Shown piece by piece: positions 7,379 through 15,537 of a DNA stretch of 37,977 nucleotides. A model generated the notes under the pieces. That model was not told the DNA's origin and did no database searches. It was given only the letters and a program-made list of their open reading frames with translations. The translations under genes and the position numbers were made by a program. This stretch comes from Granulosicoccaceae bacterium (GTDB lineage Bacteria > Pseudomonadota > Gammaproteobacteria > Granulosicoccales > Granulosicoccaceae), in NCBI GenBank assembly GCA_020629835.1, contig JAHDCO010000038.1:1-37977 (forward strand). The letters are read 5' to 3'. Every line of letters begins with the position of its first letter. Within the stretch, counting starts at the first letter, position 1.

Positions 7379-8484
7379 TAGTTTAGTGCTTTGCGTTTGT
7401 CGTCAATCGATTCCAACAGCCGATCAAACGCTTCAACAAACGATTGAATGCCGGCTGTCTCGAGTTCATTGGTTATATCGTCAAGGGAGATGCCGAGTTC
7501 GCCCAGTGCTGTGAGTTGCTTATGTGCCTCTGGCAATCCTTGAGTCAGGGTCACGCTGACTTCACCATGATCACGGAACTTATCCAGCGTGGCAGGTGGC
7601 ACGGTGTTAACAGTCTGCGGGCCGATTAACTCTTCGACATATAAAACATCGGAATAGGCATCGTTTTTAGTTCCTGTACTTGCCCACAGCAAACGTTGGG
7701 GCCTGGCGCCTTGATCGGCCAGAGCTTGCCACTGAGGGCTGCCGAATAAATTGGCAAAGTGTCCGTAGGCAACTTTGGCATTTGCAATGGCGATTTTTCC
7801 TAATAAAGCGTCGCCTTGACCGTTAGCTTCCAGCGCAGAATCCACTGCGGAATCGACGCGGCTAACGAAAAAACTTGCTACCGAGGCCAGCTTGTCAATG
7901 GCGCCGCCTGCGGCATGCCTGCGTTCCAGTCCGCGAATATAGGCTTGTGCAATCTCGCGGTAACGTTGCACGGAAAACAACAGCGTGACGTTGACGTTAA
8001 CGCCGGCCGCGGTCAAGTCTTCAAACGCTTGTATGCCGGCTTTGGTGCCGGGCACTTTAATCATCAGGTTGGGGCGATCAACACGGCCGTGTAAATCCAG
8101 GCCCATCTTCACCGTACCCGCGGTGTCGTGGGCTAAGTCCGGAGCTACTTCCAGGCTAATCATGCCGTCAACGCCATCGGTGCTGTCGTAGGTGCTGCGA
8201 AAGGCGTCTGCTGCCGCTTGTATATCTTTAATGGCAAGCTGATTAAACAATTCCAGATTTGAAATGTCTGGATTGGCATTGACTTCTGCCGCCAGCTGCT
8301 CATCGTATTCATCGCTTTTGGCAATGGCCTGCTCGAAGATGGCGGGGTTGGACGTCATACCCATGATGCGATCTTCGGTGATCATGGATTGCAGCTCTTC
8401 GCCGAGCATGCTGCGCTGGATGTAATCCAGCCACAGGCTTTGACCAGCTTCGTGGGCGAGAACTAATGGATTTTTGGAGCTCAT
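7378..8484 (-). CDS. tal: Transaldolase, long (actinobacterial/cyanobacterial-type) form
   Basis: A 368-residue transaldolase of the pentose phosphate pathway, transferring a dihydroxyacetone unit from sedoheptulose-7-phosphate to glyceraldehyde-3-phosphate. Motifs: GMTSNPAIF (42-50), SLEVAP (110-115) and NLMIKVPGTKAG (139-150), where Lys143 is the predicted Schiff-base lysine. Length and the N-terminal QSLWLDYIQRSML match the roughly 370-residue subfamily rather than the 316-residue TalB of Escherichia coli. Three genes around it (yggS, proC, yggT) usually cluster without a transaldolase, so its position is unusual. The stop overlaps the proC start by one base. A short gap (8485-8525) separates it from yggS. 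Confidence 0.95.
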   Translation of the reverse strand: MSSKNPLVLAHEAGQSLWLDYIQRSMLGEELQSMITEDRIMGMTSNPAIFEQAIAKSDEYDEQLAAEVNANPDISNLELFNQLAIKDIQAAADAFRSTYDSTDGVDGMISLEVAPDLAHDTAGTVKMGLDLHGRVDRPNLMIKVPGTKAGIQAFEDLTAAGVNVNVTLLFSVQRYREIAQAYIRGLERRHAAGGAIDKLASVASFFVSRVDSAVDSALEANGQGDALLGKIAIANAKVAYGHFANLFGSPQWQALADQGARPQRLLWASTGTKNDAYSDVLYVEELIGPQTVNTVPPATLDKFRDHGEVSVTLTQGLPEAHKQLTALGELGISLDDITNELETAGIQSFVEAFDRLLESIDDKRKALN

Positions 8485-8525
8485 GGGTTTTTGTTGTTTA
8501 AACGAGGAGAGTTGTACAGTTTAGC

Positions 8526-9242
8526 TTAACCGTCGCGTGCACCGAAGATTGCCGTTCCCACTCGAACAATCGTAGCGCCTTCTGCTATTGCTGCTGTCAT
8601 GTCACCACTCATGCCCATCGACAAGGTATCCAATTGCGGGTGCGCCTGTTTTATGGCCGCCTGCGCTTGTGCGAGCTGACGAAACACCGCCCGTTGTTCG
8701 GTTTCGGTTTGCCGAGGGGCGGGAATGCTCATCAGCCCGCGCAGCCGCAGCGCAGGCAGTTCCGATATTTGCCCGGCGAGCGTCGCCACGTCGGTAAGGG
8801 CAATGCCGGCCTTTGTGTCCTCGGCGTCCAAATTGACTTGAATGCAAACAGACAGGGGTGGCAGCGATGGTGGGCGGTTGTCGTTAAGTTTTTTGGCGAC
8901 CTTGAGCCTGTCGACACTATGCGCCCAATCGAAATGCTGGGCTATCGCTGCCGCCTTACGCGACTGAATCGCGCCGATGAAATGCCATTCAGGAGTTGTG
9001 TCCGGGTGCTTGTCCTGCCACGCACTGATTTTTTCCAGGGCTTCGTCCACATAGTTTTCACCAAACGCTCGTTGACCGGCTAGCCAGGCGGCCTCTATGG
9101 CAGCAAGAGGTTTTCGCTTGCTGACCGCTAACAGTTGCACATCTTCGGGGCTTCGCTGTGCGGCAGAGGCGGCGGTGGCCAGTTCGGATCGAACTGCATG
9201 CAATGCAGAGTTGATGTCGTGGTTTTCTGTGAAATTACTCAC
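8526..9242 (-). CDS. yggS: Pyridoxal-phosphate homeostasis protein YggS (PLPBP)
   Basis: A 238-residue PLP-binding barrel protein of the YggS/PROSC family, which controls free PLP and amino-acid metabolism. LLAVSKRKP places the PLP lysine at about Lys42. FGENYVDEA (60-68), WHFIGAIQSRK (86-96) and the late SMGMSGDMTAAI (phosphate-binding loop) are typical. Start is GTG at 9242 (GTG AGT AAT TTC), in line with homologues beginning a few residues before the first helix. It heads the minus-strand yggS-tal-proC-yggT group and is divergent from pilT across a 203-base gap. That arrangement is widely conserved in gammaproteobacteria. Confidence 0.95.
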   Translation of the reverse strand: MSNFTENHDINSALHAVRSELATAASAAQRSPEDVQLLAVSKRKPLAAIEAAWLAGQRAFGENYVDEALEKISAWQDKHPDTTPEWHFIGAIQSRKAAAIAQHFDWAHSVDRLKVAKKLNDNRPPSLPPLSVCIQVNLDAEDTKAGIALTDVATLAGQISELPALRLRGLMSIPAPRQTETEQRAVFRQLAQAQAAIKQAHPQLDTLSMGMSGDMTAAIAEGATIVRVGTAIFGARDG

Positions 9243-9445
9243 GGTCTTGGTCGTCGCAGGGTTAGTGGTATGCCAGCCATTATGTCGGGTAGATCAAGGT
9301 CGGGTGCGTATTTGCTAAGCAATTTTCTGAAGGGGTCGACATTAGCTTTGTCAGCGTCAGAACCGGCCGAGTGAGTCGTACGGTACTGGCCATCACTAAT
9401 ACGGTGACGGTGAACAATCGCCTCACCCTGGATTGAAGGTGTTTC

Positions 9446-10483
9446 ATGGATATCGCTCAGCTACTGACCTTTGGTGTTAAAAACGGTGCATCCGATATGC
9501 ACTTATCCGCTGGTCTTCCACCAATGATTCGTGTTGATGGCGACATGCGCCGAATTAATGTGCCGGCACTGGATCATGCCGGTGTTCAGGCCATGGTGTA
9601 CGACATCATGAACGACAAGCAGCGTAAGGACTTCGAAGAGAAGTTAGAAACTGACTTTTCATTCGAGATTCCAGAAACCGCTCGCTTTCGTGTGAATGCG
9701 TTCAATCAAAACCGCGGCTGTGCTGCGGTGTTTCGAACCATCCCGACCGAAATCTTAACGCTGGAGCAATTGTCAGCGCCCAAGATCTTCCAGGAAATCG
9801 CTGCCTACCCTCGAGGTATTGTGCTGGTTACAGGGCCTACGGGTTCGGGTAAGTCCACAACGCTTGCCGGCATGGTAGACCACAAAAATGAAAATGAGCT
9901 GGGCCATATCCTAACGATTGAAGACCCCATCGAATTTGTTCACGAGAGTAAGAAGTGCTTGATCAATCAGCGCGAAGTGCACCGCGATACGTTTGGCTTC
10001 GCCGAATCGCTGCGTTCAGCGTTACGTGAAGATCCGGACGTGATTCTGGTGGGCGAGATGCGTGATATGGAAACCATATCCCTGGCACTGACCGCAGCTG
10101 AAACCGGGCACCTGGTTTTCGGCACCTTGCACACCAGTTCAGCGGCAAAAACCGTTGACCGTATCGTGGATGTGTTTCCAGCCGGTGAAAAACCGATGAT
10201 TCGATCAATGTTGTCAGAATCGCTGAAGGCGGTTATTTCCCAAACGCTTATGAAGAAAAATGGTGGCGGCCGAGTGGCTGCGCACGAAATTATGATTGGC
10301 ACACCGGCCATTCGTAACCTGATTCGTGAAGACAAGATTGCTCAGATGTATTCAGCCATACAAACCGGCCAGAGCGCGGGTATGCAAACGCTGGATCAAA
10401 ACCTCAAAGAGTTAGTGAACCGTGGTGTTGTCGATTTGGCAGAAGCCAAGCGTAAAGCCACTAACCCTGACTCTCTCCATTAA
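9446..10483 (+). CDS. pilT: Type IV pilus retraction ATPase PilT
   Basis: A 345-residue hexameric ATPase that drives pilus retraction and twitching. Motifs in order: N-terminal GASDMHLSAGLPPMIRVDGD, Walker A GPTGSGKSTT (Lys136), Asp box IEDPIEFVH, Walker B DPDVILVGEMRD, His box TGHLVFGTLHTSSA, and the C-terminal AIRNLIREDK, the AIRNLIRE motif needed for retraction in PilT. No tetracysteine zinc motif, as expected for a retraction ATPase. The start is well placed after GAAGGTG. pilU follows after a hairpin. The upstream 203 bases contain the divergent promoters of pilT and yggS, but I could not assign boxes with confidence. Confidence 0.97.
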   Translation: MDIAQLLTFGVKNGASDMHLSAGLPPMIRVDGDMRRINVPALDHAGVQAMVYDIMNDKQRKDFEEKLETDFSFEIPETARFRVNAFNQNRGCAAVFRTIPTEILTLEQLSAPKIFQEIAAYPRGIVLVTGPTGSGKSTTLAGMVDHKNENELGHILTIEDPIEFVHESKKCLINQREVHRDTFGFAESLRSALREDPDVILVGEMRDMETISLALTAAETGHLVFGTLHTSSAAKTVDRIVDVFPAGEKPMIRSMLSESLKAVISQTLMKKNGGGRVAAHEIMIGTPAIRNLIREDKIAQMYSAIQTGQSAGMQTLDQNLKELVNRGVVDLAEAKRKATNPDSLH

Positions 10484-10494
10484 TAAACCGTTTA

Positions 10495-10522
10495 AGCGAG
10501 GCTTACCTTGGTAAGCCTCGTT
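10495..10522 (+). terminator. Hairpin between pilT and pilU
   Basis: Arms CGAGGCTTACC (10497-10507) and GGTAAGCCTCG (10510-10520) are perfectly complementary, giving about 10 bp of stem with a tight TT-containing loop, followed by TTAACTGCATTTG. The T-tract is short, so this may be a partial terminator or a processing/stability hairpin that sets different pilT and pilU levels. It lies 11 bases after the pilT stop. Confidence 0.6.
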
Positions 10523-10565
10523 AACTGCATTTGAATTTGGTAAAGCATTTAAGGACTTGATAGGT

Positions 10566-11735
10566 ATGGATCTTCAAGTAGCAAAGCGCTTCATGGACGA
10601 ACTGCTTGTTAGTCTGTACAAAAAAGGAGGCTCGGATTTATTCATCATTGCCGGGGCAGCGCCAGCGATGCGTGTGCACGGCAAAATTACGCCGGTGATG
10701 GATAAAAAACTGACCGCCGACCAGACCCTGGCCTTAACGCAGTCGTTAATGAACGAGGAAGAGCGCAAGGAATTTCGCGAATCCAAGGAATGTAACTTCG
10801 CGATAGCGTTACCCAAGATCTCTCGATACCGAGTCAATGCCTTGGTTCAACGAGGTAGCGCTGGGATGGTGGTTCGAATCATTCCAAATGAAATCCCCAA
10901 ATTCGAAGATTTAAGCCTACCCAACATCTTGCGCCAAGTTGCCATGACCAAACGAGGGTTGGTTATTTTTGTGGGTGGCACAGGCTCTGGTAAATCAACG
11001 TCACTGGCTTCACTGATCGATTACCGAAACCAGAATTCCAACGGGCACATCATCACCATCGAAGACCCGGTTGAATTTGTTCATCAGCACAAGGGCTGTA
11101 TCGTTACCCAACGGGAAGTGGGCACCGACACCGACTCGTTTGAAGTGGCCCTTAAAAATACCTTACGACAAGCCCCGGACGTGATTCTGATTGGTGAGAT
11201 TCGTGATCAGAAAACCATGGAGCATGCCATTGCGTTCGCAGAAACCGGTCACCTGTGTTTGGCCACACTGCACGCAAACAACGCCAACCAGGCGTTCGAT
11301 CGAATCATCAACTTCTTCCCCGAAGCCAGACATAAACAACTTCTGCTCGACTTGTCCTTGAACATGAAAGCGTTTATTTCTCAGCGCTTACTGCCAACAC
11401 CGAGTGGTAAAGGCCGCCGCGCTGCGGTAGAGGTCTTGTTAAACACGCCGCTGATGGCGGATTTGATTCAGCGTGGTGATATTCACGAAATTAAAACGCT
11501 GATGAAGAAGAGTGAAGACTCGGGCATGCAGACCTTTGACCAGGCACTATTTGATCTACTCAGCGACGGCGCTATAACCATCGAAGAGGCCATGCGTAAC
11601 GCTGACTCGGTTAACGACTTAAGGCTACGGATCAAGTTGGATTCAAACAGTGACAAAGCCGTTGATGACATGATCGCCAATTCCATGAGTTTGGAAGAGG
11701 ATGATGATGATGAGCAGAAAGGCATGCTGATGTAA
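10566..11735 (+). CDS. pilU: PilT-dependent retraction ATPase PilU
   Basis: A 389-residue PilT paralogue acting as an accessory retraction ATPase. It has the PilT fold with Walker A GGTGSGKSTS (Lys143), IEDPVEFVHQHKG, Walker B APDVILIGEIRD and His box TGHLCLATLHANNANQ. The C-terminus is longer than in PilT and ends in an acidic run (SLEEDDDDEQKG), typical of PilU. In place of AIRNLIRE it has LLNTPLMADLIQRGD, which separates it from PilT. I place the start at the ATG at 10566, 10 bases after AAGGA; the frame also contains TTG three codons earlier. It follows pilT in the same direction. Confidence 0.95.
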   Translation: MDLQVAKRFMDELLVSLYKKGGSDLFIIAGAAPAMRVHGKITPVMDKKLTADQTLALTQSLMNEEERKEFRESKECNFAIALPKISRYRVNALVQRGSAGMVVRIIPNEIPKFEDLSLPNILRQVAMTKRGLVIFVGGTGSGKSTSLASLIDYRNQNSNGHIITIEDPVEFVHQHKGCIVTQREVGTDTDSFEVALKNTLRQAPDVILIGEIRDQKTMEHAIAFAETGHLCLATLHANNANQAFDRIINFFPEARHKQLLLDLSLNMKAFISQRLLPTPSGKGRRAAVEVLLNTPLMADLIQRGDIHEIKTLMKKSEDSGMQTFDQALFDLLSDGAITIEEAMRNADSVNDLRLRIKLDSNSDKAVDDMIANSMSLEEDDDDEQKGMLM

Positions 11736-11761
11736 TCTCAGCTTGCTGTATCCTTGCTGGG

Positions 11762-12958
11762 ATGAATTTACCAGCGCTTATCCAACGTTTAAGCAGCCTA
11801 GCAGGGCAACGATTTGCAACGTCAGACACCCCGCAAGTGGTGGTGTCGCCGTACCGATTTAACCCACTCGGAGCACACATTGATCATCAAGGTGGCTCCG
11901 TGTTGGCGCGTACGCTGAACCAGTACTCGGTGGGCGCGTTTTACCCGGTTGAATCAGCCAATATAACCATCTCTGCTGCCTCGTTCGATTCGCCGGATGC
12001 GACTTTTCGTGTGGGCGATTCGCCCAGTGGCGAGAATTGGCATCGCTATGCCATGGCGTCTGCTGCGGTGTTCCAGGAATGGTTTTGTGCGCAGCATGGG
12101 GGGCGGTCCGCACCTGTGAAGGGCTTCGATATGGTCGTTGAAGGCACGATGGTCGGGGCTGGTCTGAGTTCTTCGGCTTCCATTATTCTGGCGTACCTCA
12201 TGGCCTTGGCTGCCAGTAACGAGATCACAGTCGACAACCCCACGTTGGTGGAACTGACTCGTCGAGTTGAAAACGAGCACATGGGGCTTAACAACGGCGT
12301 GCAAGATCAAATGTCGGTGGTGTTTGGGCAAAGCACCGGCTTATCGTTACTGCATGTTGATGAGGTTGATGTGAGCTACTGGACTAACCCAGACTCCATT
12401 AATGAGATCAGTTGGCTGGTGTTTTACTCCGGGTTTTCTCGTGAGTTGGTGAGCTCGGGATTTAATGACAGAGTTAGCGAATGCCGGCAGGCTGCGCAGC
12501 AGTTATACCCAGGCGTGCAGCGTTTGGGTGATGTGCCTGAGTCCCACCGAGGCGCAGAGGCGATTGCAAAACTACCCGACGCACTGGCCAGACGAGCCCG
12601 ACATGTGTATTCCGAGATGCAGCGAGTGAAACAGGCGCAAGCCAGTTGGGAAGCCGGTGACTGGAAGGCGTTCGGTGACTTAATGAACTTATCGTGTTTG
12701 AGTTCGATCGAGGACTACGAATGTGGCAGTGAGCCAATGCATTACTTGCACACCTTAGCGAAACAGACCCCCGGTGTGCTTGGCAGCCGATTTAGTGGGG
12801 GCGGCTATGGGGGCTGCTTGATTATGCTTATTGAACCCGAGCGTGCAGCGGCCATCAGCGAGTCTATGCTCAGTGATTTTCTGGTTCGATTTCCGGAGAA
12901 AACGGGTATTGCCCGGTCTTTTGTTGCTGAAAATGAAGGTTCGGTACGGTTGGTATGA
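11762..12958 (+). CDS. Galacturonokinase-like GHMP sugar kinase
   Basis: A 398-residue GHMP kinase. The substrate motif reads SPYRFNPLGAHIDHQGG (29-45), where galactokinases have PGRVNLIGEHTDYNGG. The variant PLGAHIDHQGG is, as I recall, characteristic of plant galacturonic-acid kinase (GalAK) and its bacterial relatives. ATP motif VGAGLSSSAS (131-140), catalytic-Asp region NNGVQDQMSVVFG (Asp182), and the C-terminal SRFSGGGYGG (342-351) are all intact. The predicted reaction is sugar or uronic acid plus ATP to the 1-phosphate; D-galacturonate is the best guess, galactose or arabinose the alternatives. The stop overlaps the next gene, a sugar-1-phosphate nucleotidyltransferase, as ATGA, which supports a joint route to an NDP-sugar. 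It starts 26 bases after pilU, with only a weak ribosome site. Confidence 0.8.
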   Translation: MNLPALIQRLSSLAGQRFATSDTPQVVVSPYRFNPLGAHIDHQGGSVLARTLNQYSVGAFYPVESANITISAASFDSPDATFRVGDSPSGENWHRYAMASAAVFQEWFCAQHGGRSAPVKGFDMVVEGTMVGAGLSSSASIILAYLMALAASNEITVDNPTLVELTRRVENEHMGLNNGVQDQMSVVFGQSTGLSLLHVDEVDVSYWTNPDSINEISWLVFYSGFSRELVSSGFNDRVSECRQAAQQLYPGVQRLGDVPESHRGAEAIAKLPDALARRARHVYSEMQRVKQAQASWEAGDWKAFGDLMNLSCLSSIEDYECGSEPMHYLHTLAKQTPGVLGSRFSGGGYGGCLIMLIEPERAAAISESMLSDFLVRFPEKTGIARSFVAENEGSVRLV

Positions 12959-13683
12959 CACGCAAGGTGGTCAAAGGCGCTGTGTTGTTAGCCGCCGGGC
13001 GAGGTAAGCGGTTACGGCCTTATACAGACAACACACCAAAACCTTTATTGCCGGTCAACGGTCGGCCAACGTTAGATCTGTATTTCCAGGGTCTTGCTGA
13101 AGCGGGTGTGGAAGAGGCGGTGTTGGTTACCCACCATCTAGCTGATCAGGTACAGCATTACGCTGCTGGTGTGCACGCGCGTTATGGGATTCGTTGCAGT
13201 ACGGTGTCTCAGCCTGTGTTGGACGGTACGGCTTCGGCGCTCGAGTCTGTTATGGAGAGTGCTGAAGCGGCACCCATTCTTGCATCGACGTTTTTGTTAA
13301 TGGCTACGGATTACCTGATACCGTCGGACTTTATTGCAAACCTTCTTTCATTTCATCAATCGCACACGCATAACGTATCGGTGAGTTTGAAAAAAGTGCC
13401 GGAGGCCGAGTTAGCGCTGCGCAGTAGCGTTCGGTTTAATGCCGCGGGTGAGTTGCTTGAAATTGTAGAAAAGCCAGCGGCGGGTACAGCCCCCAGCGAA
13501 TATTCGGCAAACCTTGCGTTTGTTTTACCCACCGAGGTTCAAGCGCACATTAAAGCGGTTGAAGCATCCCCTCGCGGTGAGCGAGAAGTACAATCGGCCA
13601 TCAACGCTTACCTGGCTAACGGCGGTAGTGCAATGGGGCTGATACAACCCACACCATATGAATGGCAACCCCCTCAAACATAA
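12955..13683 (+). CDS. Sugar-1-phosphate nucleotidyltransferase
   Basis: A 242-residue nucleotidyltransferase of the GT-A-like NTP_transferase family (RmlA/GlmU-N/GalU relatives). The nucleotide loop LLAAGRGKRLRPYTDNTPKP (11-30) carries the catalytic Arg and the activator-like 'TPKPLLPV' segment. LMATDYLI near 120 corresponds to the metal-binding Asp of the family, and EIVEKPAAGTAPSEYSANLA gives the EKP motif and the sugar-binding region. There is no C-terminal left-handed beta-helix, so it is not GlmU. Its ATG lies inside the kinase stop (ATGA), so the two proteins should be made together, converting sugar-1-phosphate to NDP-sugar. Which nucleotide (UTP, dTTP or GTP) cannot be read from sequence. 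Confidence 0.88.
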   Translation: MTRKVVKGAVLLAAGRGKRLRPYTDNTPKPLLPVNGRPTLDLYFQGLAEAGVEEAVLVTHHLADQVQHYAAGVHARYGIRCSTVSQPVLDGTASALESVMESAEAAPILASTFLLMATDYLIPSDFIANLLSFHQSHTHNVSVSLKKVPEAELALRSSVRFNAAGELLEIVEKPAAGTAPSEYSANLAFVLPTEVQAHIKAVEASPRGEREVQSAINAYLANGGSAMGLIQPTPYEWQPPQT

Positions 13684-13692
13684 TTTGTCTCT

Positions 13693-14307
13693 ATGGCTCA
13701 ATTGTACTTTTACTATTCTGCGATGAACGCGGGTAAATCCACTACGTTATTGCAGTCTGCGCATAACTACCGAGAGCAGGGCATGGAAGTGCTGCTGTAC
13801 ACCGCTTCAATCGATAATCGTTTTGGCGCAGGCTTAATCAAATCTCGTATTGGGTTGGCAGAAGCGGCTGAAGTGTATGACGGGCAAACGGATTTTTTTG
13901 TCAGCGTTCGTGATCAGCTCGAGCAACGTTCAGAGACAGATAAACGTATTGCCTGCGTCTTGGTCGACGAAGCGCAATTCCTGACTCGCAATCAAGTTGA
14001 TGAATTGGCTGACGTGGTGGATGCCTTATCGTTGCCGGTACTTTGCTTTGGCTTACGCACGGACTTTCAAGGTGAGACGTTTCCTGGGTCGGCACGTTTG
14101 CTGGCGGTTGCCGATAAGCTCAATGAATTAAAAGCCGTTTGCGATTGTGGTCGTAAAGCCACCATGACGATTCGTCTGGACGAGTACGGTGATGCCATTG
14201 CCGCTGGAAGTCAGGTTGAAATTGGTGGCAACGAACGGTACGTCTCGAAATGCCGCCAGCATCATCGCGAGTTACTACGCGCAGCGATGGAGCGCGTGGG
14301 TGATTAA
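13693..14307 (+). CDS. tdk: Thymidine kinase
   Basis: A 204-residue type II thymidine kinase of the nucleoside salvage pathway (thymidine plus ATP to dTMP). P-loop SAMNAGKST (9-17), the VDEAQF motif (91-96) with the catalytic Glu93, the lasso region [16 protein letters not shown], and zinc ligands Cys150, Cys152, Cys187 and His190. It aligns closely with the Escherichia coli enzyme, beginning with the identical [17 protein letters not shown]. It starts 9 bases after the nucleotidyltransferase and may share its transcript. The stop codon lies in a 16-bp tandem repeat that also carries the stop of the convergent pyrC'. Confidence 0.96.
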   Translation: MAQLYFYYSAMNAGKSTTLLQSAHNYREQGMEVLLYTASIDNRFGAGLIKSRIGLAEAAEVYDGQTDFFVSVRDQLEQRSETDKRIACVLVDEAQFLTRNQVDELADVVDALSLPVLCFGLRTDFQGETFPGSARLLAVADKLNELKAVCDCGRKATMTIRLDEYGDAIAAGSQVEIGGNERYVSKCRQHHRELLRAAMERVGD

Positions 14308-14343
14308 GCGCCTGTGTGGTTAAGCGCTTGTGTGATTAAGCAC
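14296..14343. repeat. Three tandem 16-bp imperfect repeats at the tdk/pyrC' convergent ends
   Basis: Units: GTGGGTGATTAAGCGC (14296-14311), CTGTGTGGTTAAGCGC (14312-14327), TTGTGTGATTAAGCAC (14328-14343). Each contains TTAA, which reads TAA on both strands. The first unit supplies the tdk stop (14305-14307) and the second the pyrC' stop (14320-14322). The third unit encodes the NHTS near the C-terminus of PyrC'. This is most simply a small local duplication at a convergent junction; no terminator-like hairpin is seen. Confidence 0.8.
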
Positions 14344-15537
14344 CACGCCCATCAGGGGAGCATCTTCTCCGGTTAGCACTTTTACGTTGTTGATGCCAGT
14401 GAATGGGTTGTGGTGTGGGGCATCGCTTACAGTCACTGGGACATCGGGGTCAATGACGATGTAGCTGTTTACATCTTCAAAGTCGTACGTTAACCCTAAG
14501 ACCCTGGCGGGCGCCGTTGTCACTGTTGGGAGTAACGTTTCAAGCTCTGTACCCAGTAACTTGGGTAAGGCTAAGAACAACGGAAGGAATTGCGGGTAGC
14601 ACGCTAATCCGGGTGCCGTTGCCGGTAACGGTGCGAGTCGGGCATCGGAATCCAGTGGCGCATGGTCTGAGCAAATTGCATCGATGACGCCATCGGCTAC
14701 GCCTTGTCGTAATGCGTCGCGATCGGCCTGGCCTCTAAAAGGCACGGCACTATGAAAGCGCGCGTCGTAGCCGCTGATTTGCTCATCAGTAAAAAACAGA
14801 TGATGTATACCCACATCGCATGTGATGTTAAGCCCAGAGCGTTTAGTGTCTCGAATCATTTGAACCGAGCGTGCGCAGCTGATTCTGGAGATATGTATGC
14901 GGCAGCCACTGGCGTTGGCTAATTCAAGTAAGCGGGTAAGGCCTGCGGTTTCTGCAAGCGCGGGTATTGCCGGTAAGCCGTATTGAGACGCTATCGGGCC
15001 GTCATGAACGCAGCCGTTACCTGCCAAGGCTACGTCCAAAGCGGTAAGGCTTAGTGGAATGTTAAATGTCGCTGCGTATTCCATGGCTCGCAGCAACACC
15101 GCACTGTCATTGATCGGTTGATCGGCTTGCCCAAACGTGACGCATCCTGCGGCATGCAAGGTGGTAAGTTCGGTTAACTTAACGCCCGCAAGATCAGCGG
15201 TTAGTGCGCCCATCGGATGTAACTTACAAGCCGCCTGCGCTTTGGCAATGGATAGAATTTGCTCAACGGTGGCCGTACTGTCGATACAGGGTTGCGTATC
15301 CGGTGAGCACACCAGTCGTTTAAAGCCTGCTTGTTTGGCAAGTTCAGTTTCGTGTTGAATGTTGCCGCGGCGTTTTAATCCCGGCTCGCAAAGGCGAGTG
15401 TATAGGTCAATAAAACCTAAGGTAGCGAAGGTGTTGGCGCTGGGCTTTTGATCTGCTGTTATAGATAAACTGGCAGCGCTCTTGGGTACCGCTGTATCGA
15501 CCGGCAGAGTGTATTTGGATATTGAGTGCTCAGCCAC
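14320..15537 (-). CDS. pyrC': Inactive dihydroorotase homologue PyrC' (aspartate carbamoyltransferase partner)
   Basis: A 405-residue amidohydrolase-fold protein. Where active dihydroorotases have GFIDxHxHxREPG, this has [13 protein letters not shown] (41-53), so both metal-binding histidines of the HxH pair are replaced (Tyr46, Arg48). The expected HVST-type region reads HISRIS, while the late [11 protein letters not shown] keeps the Asp. This matches the non-catalytic PyrC' (PyrX) subunits that form a dodecameric complex with PyrB in Pseudomonas and relatives. The gene starts with GTG at 15537, overlapping pyrB by 8 bases. A true catalytic PyrC must be encoded elsewhere in the genome. It is the last gene of the minus-strand gshB-to-pyrC' group. 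Confidence 0.92.
   Translation of the reverse strand: MAEHSISKYTLPVDTAVPKSAASLSITADQKPSANTFATLGFIDLYTRLCEPGLKRRGNIQHETELAKQAGFKRLVCSPDTQPCIDSTATVEQILSIAKAQAACKLHPMGALTADLAGVKLTELTTLHAAGCVTFGQADQPINDSAVLLRAMEYAATFNIPLSLTALDVALAGNGCVHDGPIASQYGLPAIPALAETAGLTRLLELANASGCRIHISRISCARSVQMIRDTKRSGLNITCDVGIHHLFFTDEQISGYDARFHSAVPFRGQADRDALRQGVADGVIDAICSDHAPLDSDARLAPLPATAPGLACYPQFLPLFLALPKLLGTELETLLPTVTTAPARVLGLTYDFEDVNSYIVIDPDVPVTVSDAPHHNPFTGINNVKVLTGEDAPLMGVVLNHTSA

Noticed and set aside
9135-9374. Plus-strand frames over the yggS start and the yggS-pilT gap
   Set aside because: Mostly overlap yggS; the part in the gap has no ribosome site or conserved feature.
12955-13683. Reading the nucleotidyltransferase as GlmU or GalU
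   Set aside because: Too short for GlmU (no beta-helix) and lacks the longer GalU insertions; left as a general sugar nucleotidyltransferase.
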